The notes under the pieces: model-generated
The model's database searches: none
What the model saw: the letters and a program-made list of their open reading frames with translations, nothing else
Told to the model about the DNA's origin: nothing
Shown here: one piece after another, positions 36,729 to 45,997 of the stretch
Layout: each line of letters starts with the position of its first letter
How positions within the stretch are numbered: the first letter of the stretch is position 1
Assembly (NCBI GenBank): GCA_028717805.1
Contig: JAQUNC010000007.1
Coordinates: forward strand, 1-64,000
Source of the DNA: Atribacterota bacterium
Lineage (GTDB): Bacteria; Atribacterota; Phoenicimicrobiia; Phoenicimicrobiales; Stramentimicrobiaceae
Direction of reading: 5' to 3'
Length of the DNA stretch: 64,000 bases
Translations under genes and position numbers: made by a program

Positions 36729-37844
36729 TCAATGCATTGACGCCAGTAAATATTCATTTTTCAAAATAGCTATTAATTCATTGACTGTTATAATTTCTTG
36801 AATTCGGAAAGCATTTGTACCAGCAAAGGCAAACCCATTATTAAAATCTCCTTTTTGAGCATGAGTAAGGGCGGAAGCAATACAATAAGGTGCGTTCTTA
36901 AAATCACAGGTTTTTAGACATTTCCAATTACATTTAAAAGGCTGCTTATTCCCTTTAGAAACATCCTCTAAAAACTTATTTTTAATTGCCCTTCCTGGCA
37001 ATCCTACTGGACTATCGATAATTACCAGATCATCTTTTTTAGAATTAATATAAGACTGCTTAAACCGCTTGGAAGCATCACATTCTTCTGTGGCTACAAA
37101 ACGGGTTGCCATTTGTACTCCATGTGCTCCTAACTGTAAAAAATGAAAAATATCCTTACCGGTATAGATACCACCAGCGGTAATGACAGGAACTTTCTTT
37201 TGATATTTTTCTTCAAATGACTTTAAGGTAGAAATAGTCTCAGGTAGTATTTTTTCCAGTGTAAAATCAGGGTTATCAATCTGTTCTCTCTTAAAACCAA
37301 GATGACCTCCTGCTAACGGTCCCTCTACAACAACTGCATCAGGTATATGATTATAACTTTTTTGCCAATGCTGGAAGATTAGTTTTACTGCTCTGGCAGA
37401 AGAAATGATAGGAATAGCTTTGGGCTTTTTTTCTCCAGGATAGCGGGGAATCAACTTTTCCATGCCTTTTAAAGGCAATCCAGCACCCAGTAATACTATA
37501 TCCACTTTTTCTTTAAGAGCTATATTTAACATCTCCACAAAATCAGAAAGTGCTACCATAATATTTACACCGATAACTCCATGGGAATTTTTTCTTGCTT
37601 TCCTAATTTCCTTTTGCAATGCCCTCTGATTGGCTTTCTTATAATTGGTGTCAAAATCAGGTTCCATCATACCAATCCCGGCTGTGCCTATGACTCCAAC
37701 TCCACCTGCATTGGCAACAGCAGAAGCTAAACCTGATAATGAAATACCTACTGCCATACCACCCTGAATTATAGGAATATTTATCGTCAAATCACCAATT
37801 CTTAACTCAGGCATTGCTTGTAGTTTCATAATTTGTCTTTTCAA
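36729..37844 (-). CDS. NAD(P)H-dependent flavin oxidoreductase (nitronate monooxygenase-like)
   Basis: This 371-residue FMN TIM-barrel is of the NMO/FabK superfamily (IPIIQGGMAVGISLSGLASAVANAGGVGVIG, VVEGPLAGGHLG, VITAGGIYTGKDI, GAHGVQMATRF). It ends the fab operon, yet fabK proper is already present upstream, so it is a divergent second copy. Unlike FabK it has a cysteine cluster near the C-terminus (C-x3-C-x3-C-x7-C, in CNWKCLKTCDF). The frame opens at a TTG (37844); an ATG at 37829 is equally plausible. The reaction is unknown. Confidence 0.8.
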   Translation of the reverse strand: MKRQIMKLQAMPELRIGDLTINIPIIQGGMAVGISLSGLASAVANAGGVGVIGTAGIGMMEPDFDTNYKKANQRALQKEIRKARKNSHGVIGVNIMVALSDFVEMLNIALKEKVDIVLLGAGLPLKGMEKLIPRYPGEKKPKAIPIISSARAVKLIFQHWQKSYNHIPDAVVVEGPLAGGHLGFKREQIDNPDFTLEKILPETISTLKSFEEKYQKKVPVITAGGIYTGKDIFHFLQLGAHGVQMATRFVATEECDASKRFKQSYINSKKDDLVIIDSPVGLPGRAIKNKFLEDVSKGNKQPFKCNWKCLKTCDFKNAPYCIASALTHAQKGDFNNGFAFAGTNAFRIQEIITVNELIAILKNEYLLASMH

Positions 37845-37858
37845 TCTTCCTTTATGTT

Positions 37859-38287
37859 CTATTTATGCTCCAGGGCAAAAAGAAGTTCCGCCTTAACAGC
37901 AATCTGGCCATCCACAGTAGCAGTACCCCTACCTAGCCCAAAAAGCCCTTTTCTTCTTATTATTTCCACTTCCAATCTTAAGCAATCACCTGGAATTACT
38001 TTCCTCTTAAACACAGCTTTGTTAATTCCTCCAAAATAAACCAGTTTCCCCCTGTTCTCTTTCTGTACTAAAATAGCTACTGCTCCTACCTGGGCCAAGG
38101 ATTCAACCACCAGTACCCCTGGCATAACCATTTCCTGCGGAAAATGTCCCTGAAAAAAGGATTCGTTTGCAGTAACATTTTTATAGCCCACTGCCCTTTC
38201 TCCTGACACAATTTCATCGATACGATCTATCAGAAGAAAGGGATAGCGATGGGGGATAATTTTCTTAATATCATCGATTTTTAACAA
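37859..38287 (-). CDS. fabZ: 3-hydroxyacyl-ACP dehydratase FabZ
   Basis: FabZ removes water from beta-hydroxyacyl-ACP. Motifs are [12 protein letters not shown], the catalytic His segment [20 protein letters not shown] and [11 protein letters not shown] start it at the TTG at 38287 (143 residues), ten bases after AAGGAG. This gives the family N-terminus (M)[16 protein letters not shown] and avoids the overlap with fabF that the upstream ATG (38317) would create. Confidence 0.93.
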   Translation of the reverse strand: MLKIDDIKKIIPHRYPFLLIDRIDEIVSGERAVGYKNVTANESFFQGHFPQEMVMPGVLVVESLAQVGAVAILVQKENRGKLVYFGGINKAVFKRKVIPGDCLRLEVEIIRRKGLFGLGRGTATVDGQIAVKAELLFALEHK

Positions 38288-38304
38288 TTTAAATTTACTC
38301 CTTA

Positions 38305-39543
38305 CTAAGATTGCCATTTTTTAAATAAAAGGCTGACATTATGTCCTCCAAAACCAAAAGAATTGGATAGTGAGTAGGCCAATTCTTTTTCTCCACCCTG
38401 TTTGGGAACATAATCCAGATCACAATCCGGATCTGGCTGTTCCAGACCAATAGTAGGAGGAATAAAACTATCCTGCATGGCTTTTATACAGATAATGGCT
38501 TCCACTGCACCGGCTGCTCCCAGCATATGAGCAGTCATGGACTTAGTAGAACTGATAGGTATGGTGTAAGCACTATCGGCAAAAACACTTTTTATGGCCT
38601 TTGTTTCACAAAGGTCATTATACGGAGTACTGGTGCCATGAGCATTTATATATGATACCTCAGAAGGATCTATCCCTCCTTCCTTCACTGCTTTATGCAT
38701 AGCTAAAGCTCCCCCTTCTCCTTCCGGATCGGGAGCAGTAATATGATAGGCATCGCAGGTTACTCCACAACCAATTAGCTCTGCATATATTTTTGCTCCT
38801 CTTTGCTGAGCATTTTCTAAAGACTCCATTACTATGACTCCTGCACCTTCTCCCATAACAAATCCGCTTCTTTCTGCATCAAAAGGAATGGAAGCTCGCT
38901 TTGGTTCATTATGGGAATATAAAGCTCCCATAGAAGTAAATCCGGCTAAAGCCAAAGGTGTAATAGCAGCTTCGGTTCCTCCACTTAAAATAACCGGAGC
39001 AATACCCTGTTGTAACAAACGAAAGGCATAATGAATCGCTGAAGCACCTGAAGCACAAGCACTTACTACACTTTCACATACCCCTCTTAATCCATATTTA
39101 ATTGCTATACTGGCAGAGGCCATATTGGAAATCGCCATGGGAATAAAGAGAGGTGATACTTTTTTGGGACCATTCCTAATAATTTTTTCATTTTCCTTTT
39201 CCATGGTAGAAAAGCCACCGATTCCAGTTCCTATAATCACTCCCCAATCATTTTCAGAATTACTATTAATTTCTAAATTGGCATCCCTTATTGCTTCATC
39301 TGTTGCTATCATGGCCATCTGGGCATAACGATCCATTCTTTTAGCCTCTTTGTAATCCAAGATGTTCTGTTCCTCTATTTCCTTTACCTCAGCTGCAATC
39401 TTAACCTTAAAATCAGAAGTATCAAAAGACTTGATAAAATCAATACCGCAGGTACCTTTTTTAATATTATTCCAGAATGTTGGTACATCATTTCCAATAG
39501 GTGCCACGGCACCCATTCCAGTAATTACCACTCTATGTCTCAT
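38305..39543 (-). CDS. fabF: 3-oxoacyl-ACP synthase II
   Basis: FabF elongates acyl-ACP with malonyl-ACP. The Cys-His-His triad is seen in [22 protein letters not shown] and [13 protein letters not shown], with the closing [11 protein letters not shown] take the ATG at 39543 (412 residues; [17 protein letters not shown]) over the GTG at 39555, since GGTGG is properly spaced only for the former. It follows fabG directly, where acpP would normally stand. Confidence 0.96.
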   Translation of the reverse strand: MRHRVVITGMGAVAPIGNDVPTFWNNIKKGTCGIDFIKSFDTSDFKVKIAAEVKEIEEQNILDYKEAKRMDRYAQMAMIATDEAIRDANLEINSNSENDWGVIIGTGIGGFSTMEKENEKIIRNGPKKVSPLFIPMAISNMASASIAIKYGLRGVCESVVSACASGASAIHYAFRLLQQGIAPVILSGGTEAAITPLALAGFTSMGALYSHNEPKRASIPFDAERSGFVMGEGAGVIVMESLENAQQRGAKIYAELIGCGVTCDAYHITAPDPEGEGGALAMHKAVKEGGIDPSEVSYINAHGTSTPYNDLCETKAIKSVFADSAYTIPISSTKSMTAHMLGAAGAVEAIICIKAMQDSFIPPTIGLEQPDPDCDLDYVPKQGGEKELAYSLSNSFGFGGHNVSLLFKKWQS

Positions 39544-39557
39544 TCTTTGCACCACCT

Positions 39558-40307
39558 TTATATTTCCATACCGCCATCAACCCGAAAGACCTGACCAGTT
39601 ATATAATTTGCTTCATCAGAAATCAGAAAAAGTGCCATATGGGCTACCTCCTCAGGTAATCCAAGTCTGCCCATAGGTATGTAAGATAATATTTTCTCTT
39701 TCTGCTCCGAGGAAAGCCGATCAGTCATATCGGTCCTAATAAATCCCGGAGCAATGGCGTTAACTGTAATATTTCTGGTAGCTAATTCCTTGGCTACCGA
39801 TTTTGTAAATCCAATAACACCTGCTTTAGATGCAGCATAATTTGCTTGCCCAATATTTCCACCGATTCCCACCACTGAAGATATATTTACAATTCTACCC
39901 TGTCGCGCCTTTATCATAATCTTACTGGCATATTTAGTACAATAAAAGGTCCCCAGAAGATTAACAGCAATAACACTATTAAATTCTTCCTCCTTCATTC
40001 TTATCAACAGATTGTCTCTGGTAATCCCGGCATTATTTACTAAAATATCCAAGCTCTGAAAGTGTTCCAGGGAAGATTGAATTACCTTTTGAGCATCAGC
40101 AGGGCAGCTAACATCTCCTTGAATGGTTACACATTTGCTACCCCAAGAATTTATCTCCAGAGATAAAGATCGGGCTGCCTCTTCATTCTTATTATAGTTA
40201 ACAATTAAATTAACACCGGATTGAGATAGTCTTAAAGCAATAGCCTTTCCAATCCCTCTAGCCCCCCCTGTTATCACAGCAGTTTTGCCTTTTAAACCTG
40301 TTGACAT
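39558..40307 (-). CDS. fabG: 3-oxoacyl-ACP reductase
   Basis: This 249-residue short-chain dehydrogenase uses NADPH to reduce beta-ketoacyl-ACP. The cofactor motif is TGGARGIGKAIA, with NNAG, catalytic S (NISSVVG), Y-x3-K (YAASK) and the FabG C-terminus GQVFRVDGGM. Its start overlaps fabD by 16 bases. The SD GGAGG is good. Confidence 0.95.
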   Translation of the reverse strand: MSTGLKGKTAVITGGARGIGKAIALRLSQSGVNLIVNYNKNEEAARSLSLEINSWGSKCVTIQGDVSCPADAQKVIQSSLEHFQSLDILVNNAGITRDNLLIRMKEEEFNSVIAVNLLGTFYCTKYASKIMIKARQGRIVNISSVVGIGGNIGQANYAASKAGVIGFTKSVAKELATRNITVNAIAPGFIRTDMTDRLSSEQKEKILSYIPMGRLGLPEEVAHMALFLISDEANYITGQVFRVDGGMEI

Positions 40308-41245
40308 AAATTATCCTCCAGTATTCTCAAGGTATTATTCAAGGATTTCAAATCTTCTACATTACTGACCATTATATTTCTATCAATTTTTTTCAAGAAA
40401 CCGCTCAATACCTTACCCGGACCAATTTCAATGAAGGTATCTACACCTTCCTGCAACATCTTTATAATGCATTTTGTCCAGAGAATGGGATACATTACCT
40501 GTTTTCTTAAAAATTCTCTAATCATTTCTTTTTTCTCAATATAGTCAGCAATAACATTGCTGATAACAGGGATTTGAATTTCTTTCACCTCTACTTGCTC
40601 AAGTTCATGGGCTAATTTTTCTGAGGCCGGGCGAAGCATGGAAGTATGAAAAGGAGCACTGACCTGTAAGGGCATAACTCTTTTAGCACCTTCTTTTTTT
40701 GCTATTACTCCAGCTACATCGACCGCTTTGCATTCACCACCAATTACCACCTGTCCCGGGTAATTATAGTTGGCTGGCTCTACAATCCCCTCCGAACTTG
40801 CTTCTAGACATATTCTTTCCACTGTTTCATCTGCCAGACCTAAAACAGCCAGCATCTTGCCAACTCCTAATGGTACTGCTTCCTGCATAAATTTGCCTCT
40901 TTTCCGAACCAGCTGTACTGCAGTAGTAAAATCCAGGACCTCTGCACAAACTAAAGAAGAATATTCCCCTAAACTTAAACCAGCAGTAACATCTGGCTGA
41001 AATCCTCTTTCCTGTAATATTTTCCAGGCAGCAATGCTGGCAGTTAAAATTGCCGGTTGGGTATTTTCAGTCTGATTTAATTCTTGGGCAGCGCCTTCAA
41101 AGCAGAGTTTTGTCATATCCAAGTCAAGGGCTTCTTCAGCAATTTTATATATTTTTCGACAGGAAGAAAAATTTTCAAAAAGTTCCTTACCCATACCAAC
41201 ATATTGAGCACCCTGTCCCGAAAATAAAAAGGCAATTTTCCCCAT
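40292..41245 (-). CDS. fabD: Malonyl-CoA:ACP transacylase
   Basis: This 317-residue enzyme loads malonate onto ACP. It shows FSGQGAQYVGMG at the N-terminus, the nucleophile elbow GLSLGEYSSL, the catalytic His region APFHTSMLRPA and GPGKVLSGF. It lies 17 bases after fabK and overlaps fabG. The SD is AAGGGGTG. Confidence 0.95.
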   Translation of the reverse strand: MGKIAFLFSGQGAQYVGMGKELFENFSSCRKIYKIAEEALDLDMTKLCFEGAAQELNQTENTQPAILTASIAAWKILQERGFQPDVTAGLSLGEYSSLVCAEVLDFTTAVQLVRKRGKFMQEAVPLGVGKMLAVLGLADETVERICLEASSEGIVEPANYNYPGQVVIGGECKAVDVAGVIAKKEGAKRVMPLQVSAPFHTSMLRPASEKLAHELEQVEVKEIQIPVISNVIADYIEKKEMIREFLRKQVMYPILWTKCIIKMLQEGVDTFIEIGPGKVLSGFLKKIDRNIMVSNVEDLKSLNNTLRILEDNLCQQV

Positions 41246-41262
41246 TTTTTATCACCCCTTTA

Positions 41263-42222
41263 TCATAGAGTCTTATTTTCACTTAAATAAAGGGCTTCCC
41301 CTGTAATCACCTGTTCAGCCTGTTGAAAAATTTCGGCAATGATTTCCCGACAACTCTGTTCCTTTTGCACTAAACCAGCAATCTGACCAGCCATAATGGA
41401 ACCCATTTCCATATCACCTTCCCGTACTGCTCTATAAAGTGAACCTTGACCTAATTCTTCATATTCTTCTGGTGAGGCATTTTTTTTCTCCAATCTTTGA
41501 AATTCTCGTGCTAGTTGATTCTTTATTACTCTAACCGGGTGGCCGGTAGCTCTGCCAGTTACCATAGTACTGGTATCTTTAGCATGCAAAATTTTTTCTT
41601 TATATGCTCTGGAAATATTGCATTCATGTGCCACTAAAAATCGGGTTCCAATTTGTACACCTAAAGCCCCCAGCATCAGAGCAGCAGCCAGGCCACGTCC
41701 ATCTCCAATTCCTCCGGCAGCAATTACTGGAATACGAACTGCATCTACCACCTGAGGAATAAGAGCCATAGTAGATAATTCGCCGATATGCCCTCCTGCT
41801 TCCCCTCCCTCTGCTATAACTGCATCTGCTCCCATATTTTCCATTCTACGGGCGATGGATACTGATGGAATAACAGGGATTACTTTTATTCCACAACTCT
41901 TCCAGGAAGAAATATATTTTCCAGGACTACCAGCACCAGTTATAATAACTTCCACACCCTCCTCTATAGCCACTTTCCCTACCATTTCTGCTTCTGGATT
42001 CAAAAGCATAATATTTAAGGCAAATGGCTTTTTGGTTAATAACCTGGTTTTTCTGATTTCTTTTCTTATCCAGTCTTCTGAAGCATAACCAGAAGCAATT
42101 ACACCCAATCCTCCGGCATTGGAAACTGCAGAAGCTAAAACTGCATCAGCTATCCAGGCCATGCCTCCCTGTATTATAGGATAATCAATATTAAGAAGTT
42201 CATTAATAACTGTGTGTATCAT
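41263..42222 (-). CDS. fabK: Enoyl-ACP reductase II (FabK)
   Basis: This 319-residue FMN enzyme reduces enoyl-ACP with NAD(P)H. It carries YPIIQGGMAWIADA, VIAEGGEAGGHIGE (catalytic His region), IPVIAAGGIGDGRG and LGALGVQIGTRFLVAHEC. Its place between fabH and fabD is that of fabK in Gram-positive fab operons, which supports a role in fatty-acid synthesis rather than nitronate oxidation. No fabI is present in the window. Confidence 0.92.
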   Translation of the reverse strand: MIHTVINELLNIDYPIIQGGMAWIADAVLASAVSNAGGLGVIASGYASEDWIRKEIRKTRLLTKKPFALNIMLLNPEAEMVGKVAIEEGVEVIITGAGSPGKYISSWKSCGIKVIPVIPSVSIARRMENMGADAVIAEGGEAGGHIGELSTMALIPQVVDAVRIPVIAAGGIGDGRGLAAALMLGALGVQIGTRFLVAHECNISRAYKEKILHAKDTSTMVTGRATGHPVRVIKNQLAREFQRLEKKNASPEEYEELGQGSLYRAVREGDMEMGSIMAGQIAGLVQKEQSCREIIAEIFQQAEQVITGEALYLSENKTL

Positions 42223-42234
42223 TTTTCATTCCCC

Positions 42235-43218
42235 TTATCTAGTCCAATTGAACAGAATTGAGCCCCAGGTTAATCCTCCACCAAAACCGACCATAATAAT
42301 ACGATGGCCATCCTGAATTATCCCTTTAGCTATCATCTCATCTAAAGCTAAAGGGATGCTAGCTGCAGAAGTATTACCAAAATGGTCCATGTTTTTATAA
42401 AATTTTCCTGGTGATGCTTTGATTTTTTTAGCAACATAGTCAATAATACGATAATTCGCCTGATGTGGAATAATATAATCAATTTCATCAATTGATAGTT
42501 TGTTTTGACTTAAAACTTTCTCAATACTTTTTAACATAATATTAGTAGCAAATTTAAAAATTTCTTTTCCATTCATATAAATATAGGAATGATTTTCTGA
42601 AATTAAATCATTGGTAAAAAATGGATTCTTTAAAGATATTGCCGGCACTTTCAATAATCCTTCTAAATCACCACGTGAACCGGTGTATGTACATATAATT
42701 CCCTCTCTACTACTTCTTTTTAATATAACTGCTCCTGCTCCATCTCCAAATAAAACACAGGTGTTTCGATCATGCCAATCCAGTACTTTAGATAATATTT
42801 CAGCACCAATTACCAGAGCGCATTGACTCTTACCGGTTTTGATAAACTGGTCAGCAATCTGAATCCCATAAATAAATCCAGTACAGCCGGCAGAAATATC
42901 AAAACTGGTAATATCTCTGAGCCCTAACTCTCCTTGAACAAGATTAGCAGTGGAAGGAGTAAAAAAATCAGGGGTAATAGTTGCTAAAATTACCAGATCA
43001 ATTTCCTTGATATCAATCTCGGCATGCTTTATGGCTTTAATAGCTGCTTTTACCGCCATATGATTGGTTTTCTCGCCAGTAGAAATCCTGCGTTCCACAA
43101 TGCCCGTCCTAGTAGTAATCCATTGATCAGTGGTAGCAACAATGCCTTCTAAATCTTCATTACTGACAATCTTTTCCGGTACATATCCTCCCACTCCCAC
43201 AATTTCACTGCAATACAT
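42235..43218 (-). CDS. fabH: 3-oxoacyl-ACP synthase III
   Basis: FabH starts fatty-acid synthesis by condensing acyl-CoA with malonyl-ACP. The 327-residue protein has the Cys in SAGCTGFIYG, the His in IPHQANYRI and the Asn in HFGNTSAASIP, plus TTDQWITTRTGI. It is the first gene of the operon. The SD AGGGGA precedes ATG by about eight bases. It lies directly downstream of the promoter and FapR-like operator. Confidence 0.96.
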   Translation of the reverse strand: MYCSEIVGVGGYVPEKIVSNEDLEGIVATTDQWITTRTGIVERRISTGEKTNHMAVKAAIKAIKHAEIDIKEIDLVILATITPDFFTPSTANLVQGELGLRDITSFDISAGCTGFIYGIQIADQFIKTGKSQCALVIGAEILSKVLDWHDRNTCVLFGDGAGAVILKRSSREGIICTYTGSRGDLEGLLKVPAISLKNPFFTNDLISENHSYIYMNGKEIFKFATNIMLKSIEKVLSQNKLSIDEIDYIIPHQANYRIIDYVAKKIKASPGKFYKNMDHFGNTSAASIPLALDEMIAKGIIQDGHRIIMVGFGGGLTWGSILFNWTR

Positions 43219-43302
43219 CTCTATTCCCCTGGTTATTTTCTTAATTTAGGTATAGATAGAAATTTCTTTTAGTATTTTAGTAACTACATATAATAGTTTA
43301 TA

Positions 43303-43353
43303 TTAATACTATATACTAATAGTAAGTATATATTCACTTCAAACTCCTGTCAA
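43303..43353 (-). promoter_or_regulatory. fab operon promoter with FapR-like operator
   Basis: On the minus strand TTGACA (43348-43353), a 17-base spacer and TATACT (43325-43330) form a near-perfect promoter. The 17-base imperfect palindrome at 43303-43319 (plus strand TTAATACTATATACTAA) covers the expected transcription start. It shares most positions with the FapR consensus TTAGTACCT-RR-TACTAA as I recall it. A repressor here would block initiation, as FapR does in Bacillus and relatives. Confidence 0.6.
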
Positions 43354-43383
43354 TATCTATAAGCAAGATTCTTAGTGAATAAG

Positions 43384-43412
43384 TTTACTAAAACCAAATT
43401 TTCTCTTATAAT
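43384..43412 (+). promoter_or_regulatory. Promoter of the DapA-family gene
   Basis: TTTACT (43384-43389), a 17-base spacer and a perfect TATAAT (43407-43412). It faces away from the fab promoter, so the 240-base gap is a divergent control region. Confidence 0.5.
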
Positions 43413-43468
43413 TAATTAGCAGATTTTCCAACAATAATTTTTTATTAATTAATCAGGAGGTGTTTATT

Positions 43469-44374
43469 TTGACCAATATAAACTTATCTGGTATCTTCCC
43501 ACCCATTGTTACCCCTTTCCAAAAAGAAGAGATAGCTTATAATTATTTAATGGAAAATGTTGAAAAGTGGAATAATAGTGGTATTAAAGGTTTTGTAGTA
43601 TTGGGTTCCAATGGAGAAAATGTTTTCCTTTCCGAAGAGGAAAAAATTAAAGTAGCAAAAACTGTAATTGAAAATGCGGCTAAAGATATGGTTATTATAG
43701 TGGGTTCTGGTTGTGAATCAGCTCGAGAAACTATTTACCTTACCAACAAATTAGCTGGATTAGGAGCTCATGCTGCTCTGGTTGTCACACCCTTCTATTA
43801 TGGCAGTAAAATGAATGATGAGGCACTAATAAAATACTATTCCATGGTAGCTGATAAAACGGAAATACCTATCTTGCTATACAATGTGCCAAAATTTACC
43901 GGTGTTAACCTGAGCATAGAAGCCTTAGCCTTGCTTTCCAAACACCCCAATATAATTGGTATTAAAGATAGCAGTGGAAATGTCAATCAGCTGGGTCGAT
44001 ATCTTAATAAAGTTAATAATAATTTCAGTATCTTAGTCGGTACCGCAGGAGCATTATTGGGGGCACTGATTCTGGGATGCAAAGGAGGTATTCTCGCCTT
44101 GGCTAACATTGCTCCGGAAAAGTGTGTAGAAATTTATCAATTAGTACAGGATGGTAAATTAATGGAAGCAAAAGAGCTTCAGCTACGTATGATACCCGTA
44201 AATCATGCCACTACTACCATTTATGGCATAAGCGGTCTTAAATATGCAATGGATTTATTAGGTTATAAAGGTGGTGTGACCAGGTTACCGCTTTTACCGC
44301 TTAAGAATGAGGAAAAAGAGAAAATTAGAAATATCTTATTAGAAGCTGGTTTAAAAATAATTCCTATACAATAA
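43469..44374 (+). CDS. DapA/NAL family aldolase-lyase
   Basis: This Schiff-base class I aldolase is of the dihydrodipicolinate synthase/N-acetylneuraminate lyase superfamily. It shows GIFPPIVTPF, GSNGENVFLSEEEK, YYSMVADKTEIPILLYNVP (the catalytic Tyr) and the lysine in GIKDSSGN. I take the TTG at 43469 (302 residues), eight bases after a perfect AGGAGG; the GTG at 43460 overlaps that site. The GSNGE motif and the isolated position suggest it is not the lysine-pathway DapA; a 2-keto-acid aldolase such as HOGA-type is possible. It overlaps the convergent B3/4 gene by 11 bases. Confidence 0.82.
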   Translation: MTNINLSGIFPPIVTPFQKEEIAYNYLMENVEKWNNSGIKGFVVLGSNGENVFLSEEEKIKVAKTVIENAAKDMVIIVGSGCESARETIYLTNKLAGLGAHAALVVTPFYYGSKMNDEALIKYYSMVADKTEIPILLYNVPKFTGVNLSIEALALLSKHPNIIGIKDSSGNVNQLGRYLNKVNNNFSILVGTAGALLGALILGCKGGILALANIAPEKCVEIYQLVQDGKLMEAKELQLRMIPVNHATTTIYGISGLKYAMDLLGYKGGVTRLPLLPLKNEEKEKIRNILLEAGLKIIPIQ

Positions 44375-45026
44375 TTGAGTATTTAGAGTTTTTCGCACCA
44401 GCGTACTCTTGTAAGCAGAATAGTGTCTTTTCCAGTGAATTCTGTAAAGGGCCTGTTCCTTTAAAATCAATGATAACAATCACTATTTCTCTGGTTTTGG
44501 CGGTAATCATTGACCTCTCTGAATCACTGGTAGGACTACCGAAGGCACCCCGAGAATCTCTGAAAACCGGTAAATGAGCAATATTCATCATTCCTCTTCC
44601 AATGGCTTGATAGTTTTCCTTTTCCTTACCTATATCAAAGACAATTGGTTCTGTTAATTTATTGTAATCATAGCATCCTATAGAAAAATAGAATAAAAGA
44701 GAGATTAAATTGATAATATCAACCGCGTTGTTAATCTGATATAGTTCTTTTCCTTGAATAACTCGCCGTAGCAAAGCCTCAGCAGAACAACGATATCGTG
44801 CTGGTTCTTTTCCCAGGGCAAGATAAGCATCCCGAGTATGTCTTATGACAGAAAGTTCAGCTATTTGATTCTGGCTTAGAGAATTTTTAATCTGAGAAAC
44901 TGCTTGCTTAATCTCATACCAGAGAAGTTTGTTTTTCTTTTCATATTTAATATCTGATTGAATAACTCCTAACCTTATATTAGAACAGACTTGTTTTAAT
45001 TTATCGGAAATTATGATATCAACCAT
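44364..45026 (-). CDS. B3/B4 tRNA-binding domain protein
   Basis: This 220-residue stand-alone protein has the B3/4 fold of phenylalanyl-tRNA synthetase beta chain (YRCSAEALLRRVIQG, GSPTSDSERSMIT). Stand-alone members are thought to edit or bind mischarged amino acids or tRNA. The specific target is unknown. It has no clear ribosome site and its 3' end overlaps the convergent aldolase gene by 11 bases. Confidence 0.8.
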   Translation of the reverse strand: MVDIIISDKLKQVCSNIRLGVIQSDIKYEKKNKLLWYEIKQAVSQIKNSLSQNQIAELSVIRHTRDAYLALGKEPARYRCSAEALLRRVIQGKELYQINNAVDIINLISLLFYFSIGCYDYNKLTEPIVFDIGKEKENYQAIGRGMMNIAHLPVFRDSRGAFGSPTSDSERSMITAKTREIVIVIIDFKGTGPLQNSLEKTLFCLQEYAGAKNSKYSIIV

Positions 45027-45146
45027 TATAATTAATCCAAACTAAAAAATTAAATCACTATTAATAGAGGGAAAGAAAATAAATTGTAGATCAGTCTGGT
45101 TATTTTCCCCATCAATAGATCGGTTCTAGCTACAATGCCGTATAAA

Positions 45147-45992
45147 TTAAAAAATATTTCTGGTAAAAGCAGGGAGCACAAAGGCAGCTTTATGAATATC
45201 AGTATGGTAATATTTTAATTCTGGTAATCCTTCCACCCGTTCTGCTATAAAATCCTTAATGGGATGATACTTTTTAGAACAAAAACTGAATCCAATCATA
45301 CCACTGGGATAGGTAGGCACCATAGTGTAGTAATATGCAGCAATGGGAAATATTTTTTTCATAAATCTAAAATTATTCTGGATAAAACTAGTGTGCCAAA
45401 AGATTGATTCCATCTGGCTCACGGCAATCCCATCCTTTTTTAAAGAATAAAATATAGATTGATAAAATTTTTTGGTGAATAGAGTAGTACCAGGTCCGAT
45501 AGGATCTGTAGAATCAACAATAATTACATCATATTGATTTTTTTTAGTAGTTAAAAATTGGGCTCCGTCTTGAAAATAGAGATGTACTTTATCATGATTA
45601 AAACTTTTTGCCAAACTTGGAAAGTGTCTCTGGCAGACCTCAATAACTTGCTTGTCAATCTCACAAACGTCCACTCTATTAACTTGAGGATGTTTTATGA
45701 TTTCCCGAACAGTTCCACCATCTCCTCCTCCTATCACCAATACTTTTTCTGGCTGTGCATGGGTACAGAGAGGTATATGGGCAATCATCTCATGATAGCT
45801 GGCTTCATCTGCTTCAGTAAGCATAATAATACCATCATTAACAAGAATTTTACCAAAGGCAGATGAATATAACACACAGATTTCCTGAAAGGGTGACTTT
45901 ATTCTTTCCAGGACGTTATCAACTTTTATCTGTAGATAACGTCCATTTTCTTTTCCGTATTGCTCTCCAAACCATAATTCAATCTGACTCAA
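45147..45992 (-). CDS. speE: Spermidine synthase (aminopropyltransferase)
   Basis: SpeE transfers an aminopropyl group from decarboxylated S-adenosylmethionine to putrescine. The 281-residue protein has VLVIGGGDGGTVREI, VDVCEIDKQVIEV, DVIIVDSTDPIGPGTTLF with the catalytic Asp, and YYTMVPTYPSGMIGF. The start is a TTG, with GAGG about 11 bases before it. It is the last gene of the speD - SpeD-like - speE operon (gaps of one and five bases). Confidence 0.95.
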   Translation of the reverse strand: MSQIELWFGEQYGKENGRYLQIKVDNVLERIKSPFQEICVLYSSAFGKILVNDGIIMLTEADEASYHEMIAHIPLCTHAQPEKVLVIGGGDGGTVREIIKHPQVNRVDVCEIDKQVIEVCQRHFPSLAKSFNHDKVHLYFQDGAQFLTTKKNQYDVIIVDSTDPIGPGTTLFTKKFYQSIFYSLKKDGIAVSQMESIFWHTSFIQNNFRFMKKIFPIAAYYYTMVPTYPSGMIGFSFCSKKYHPIKDFIAERVEGLPELKYYHTDIHKAAFVLPAFTRNIF

Positions 45993-45997
45993 GGCAA

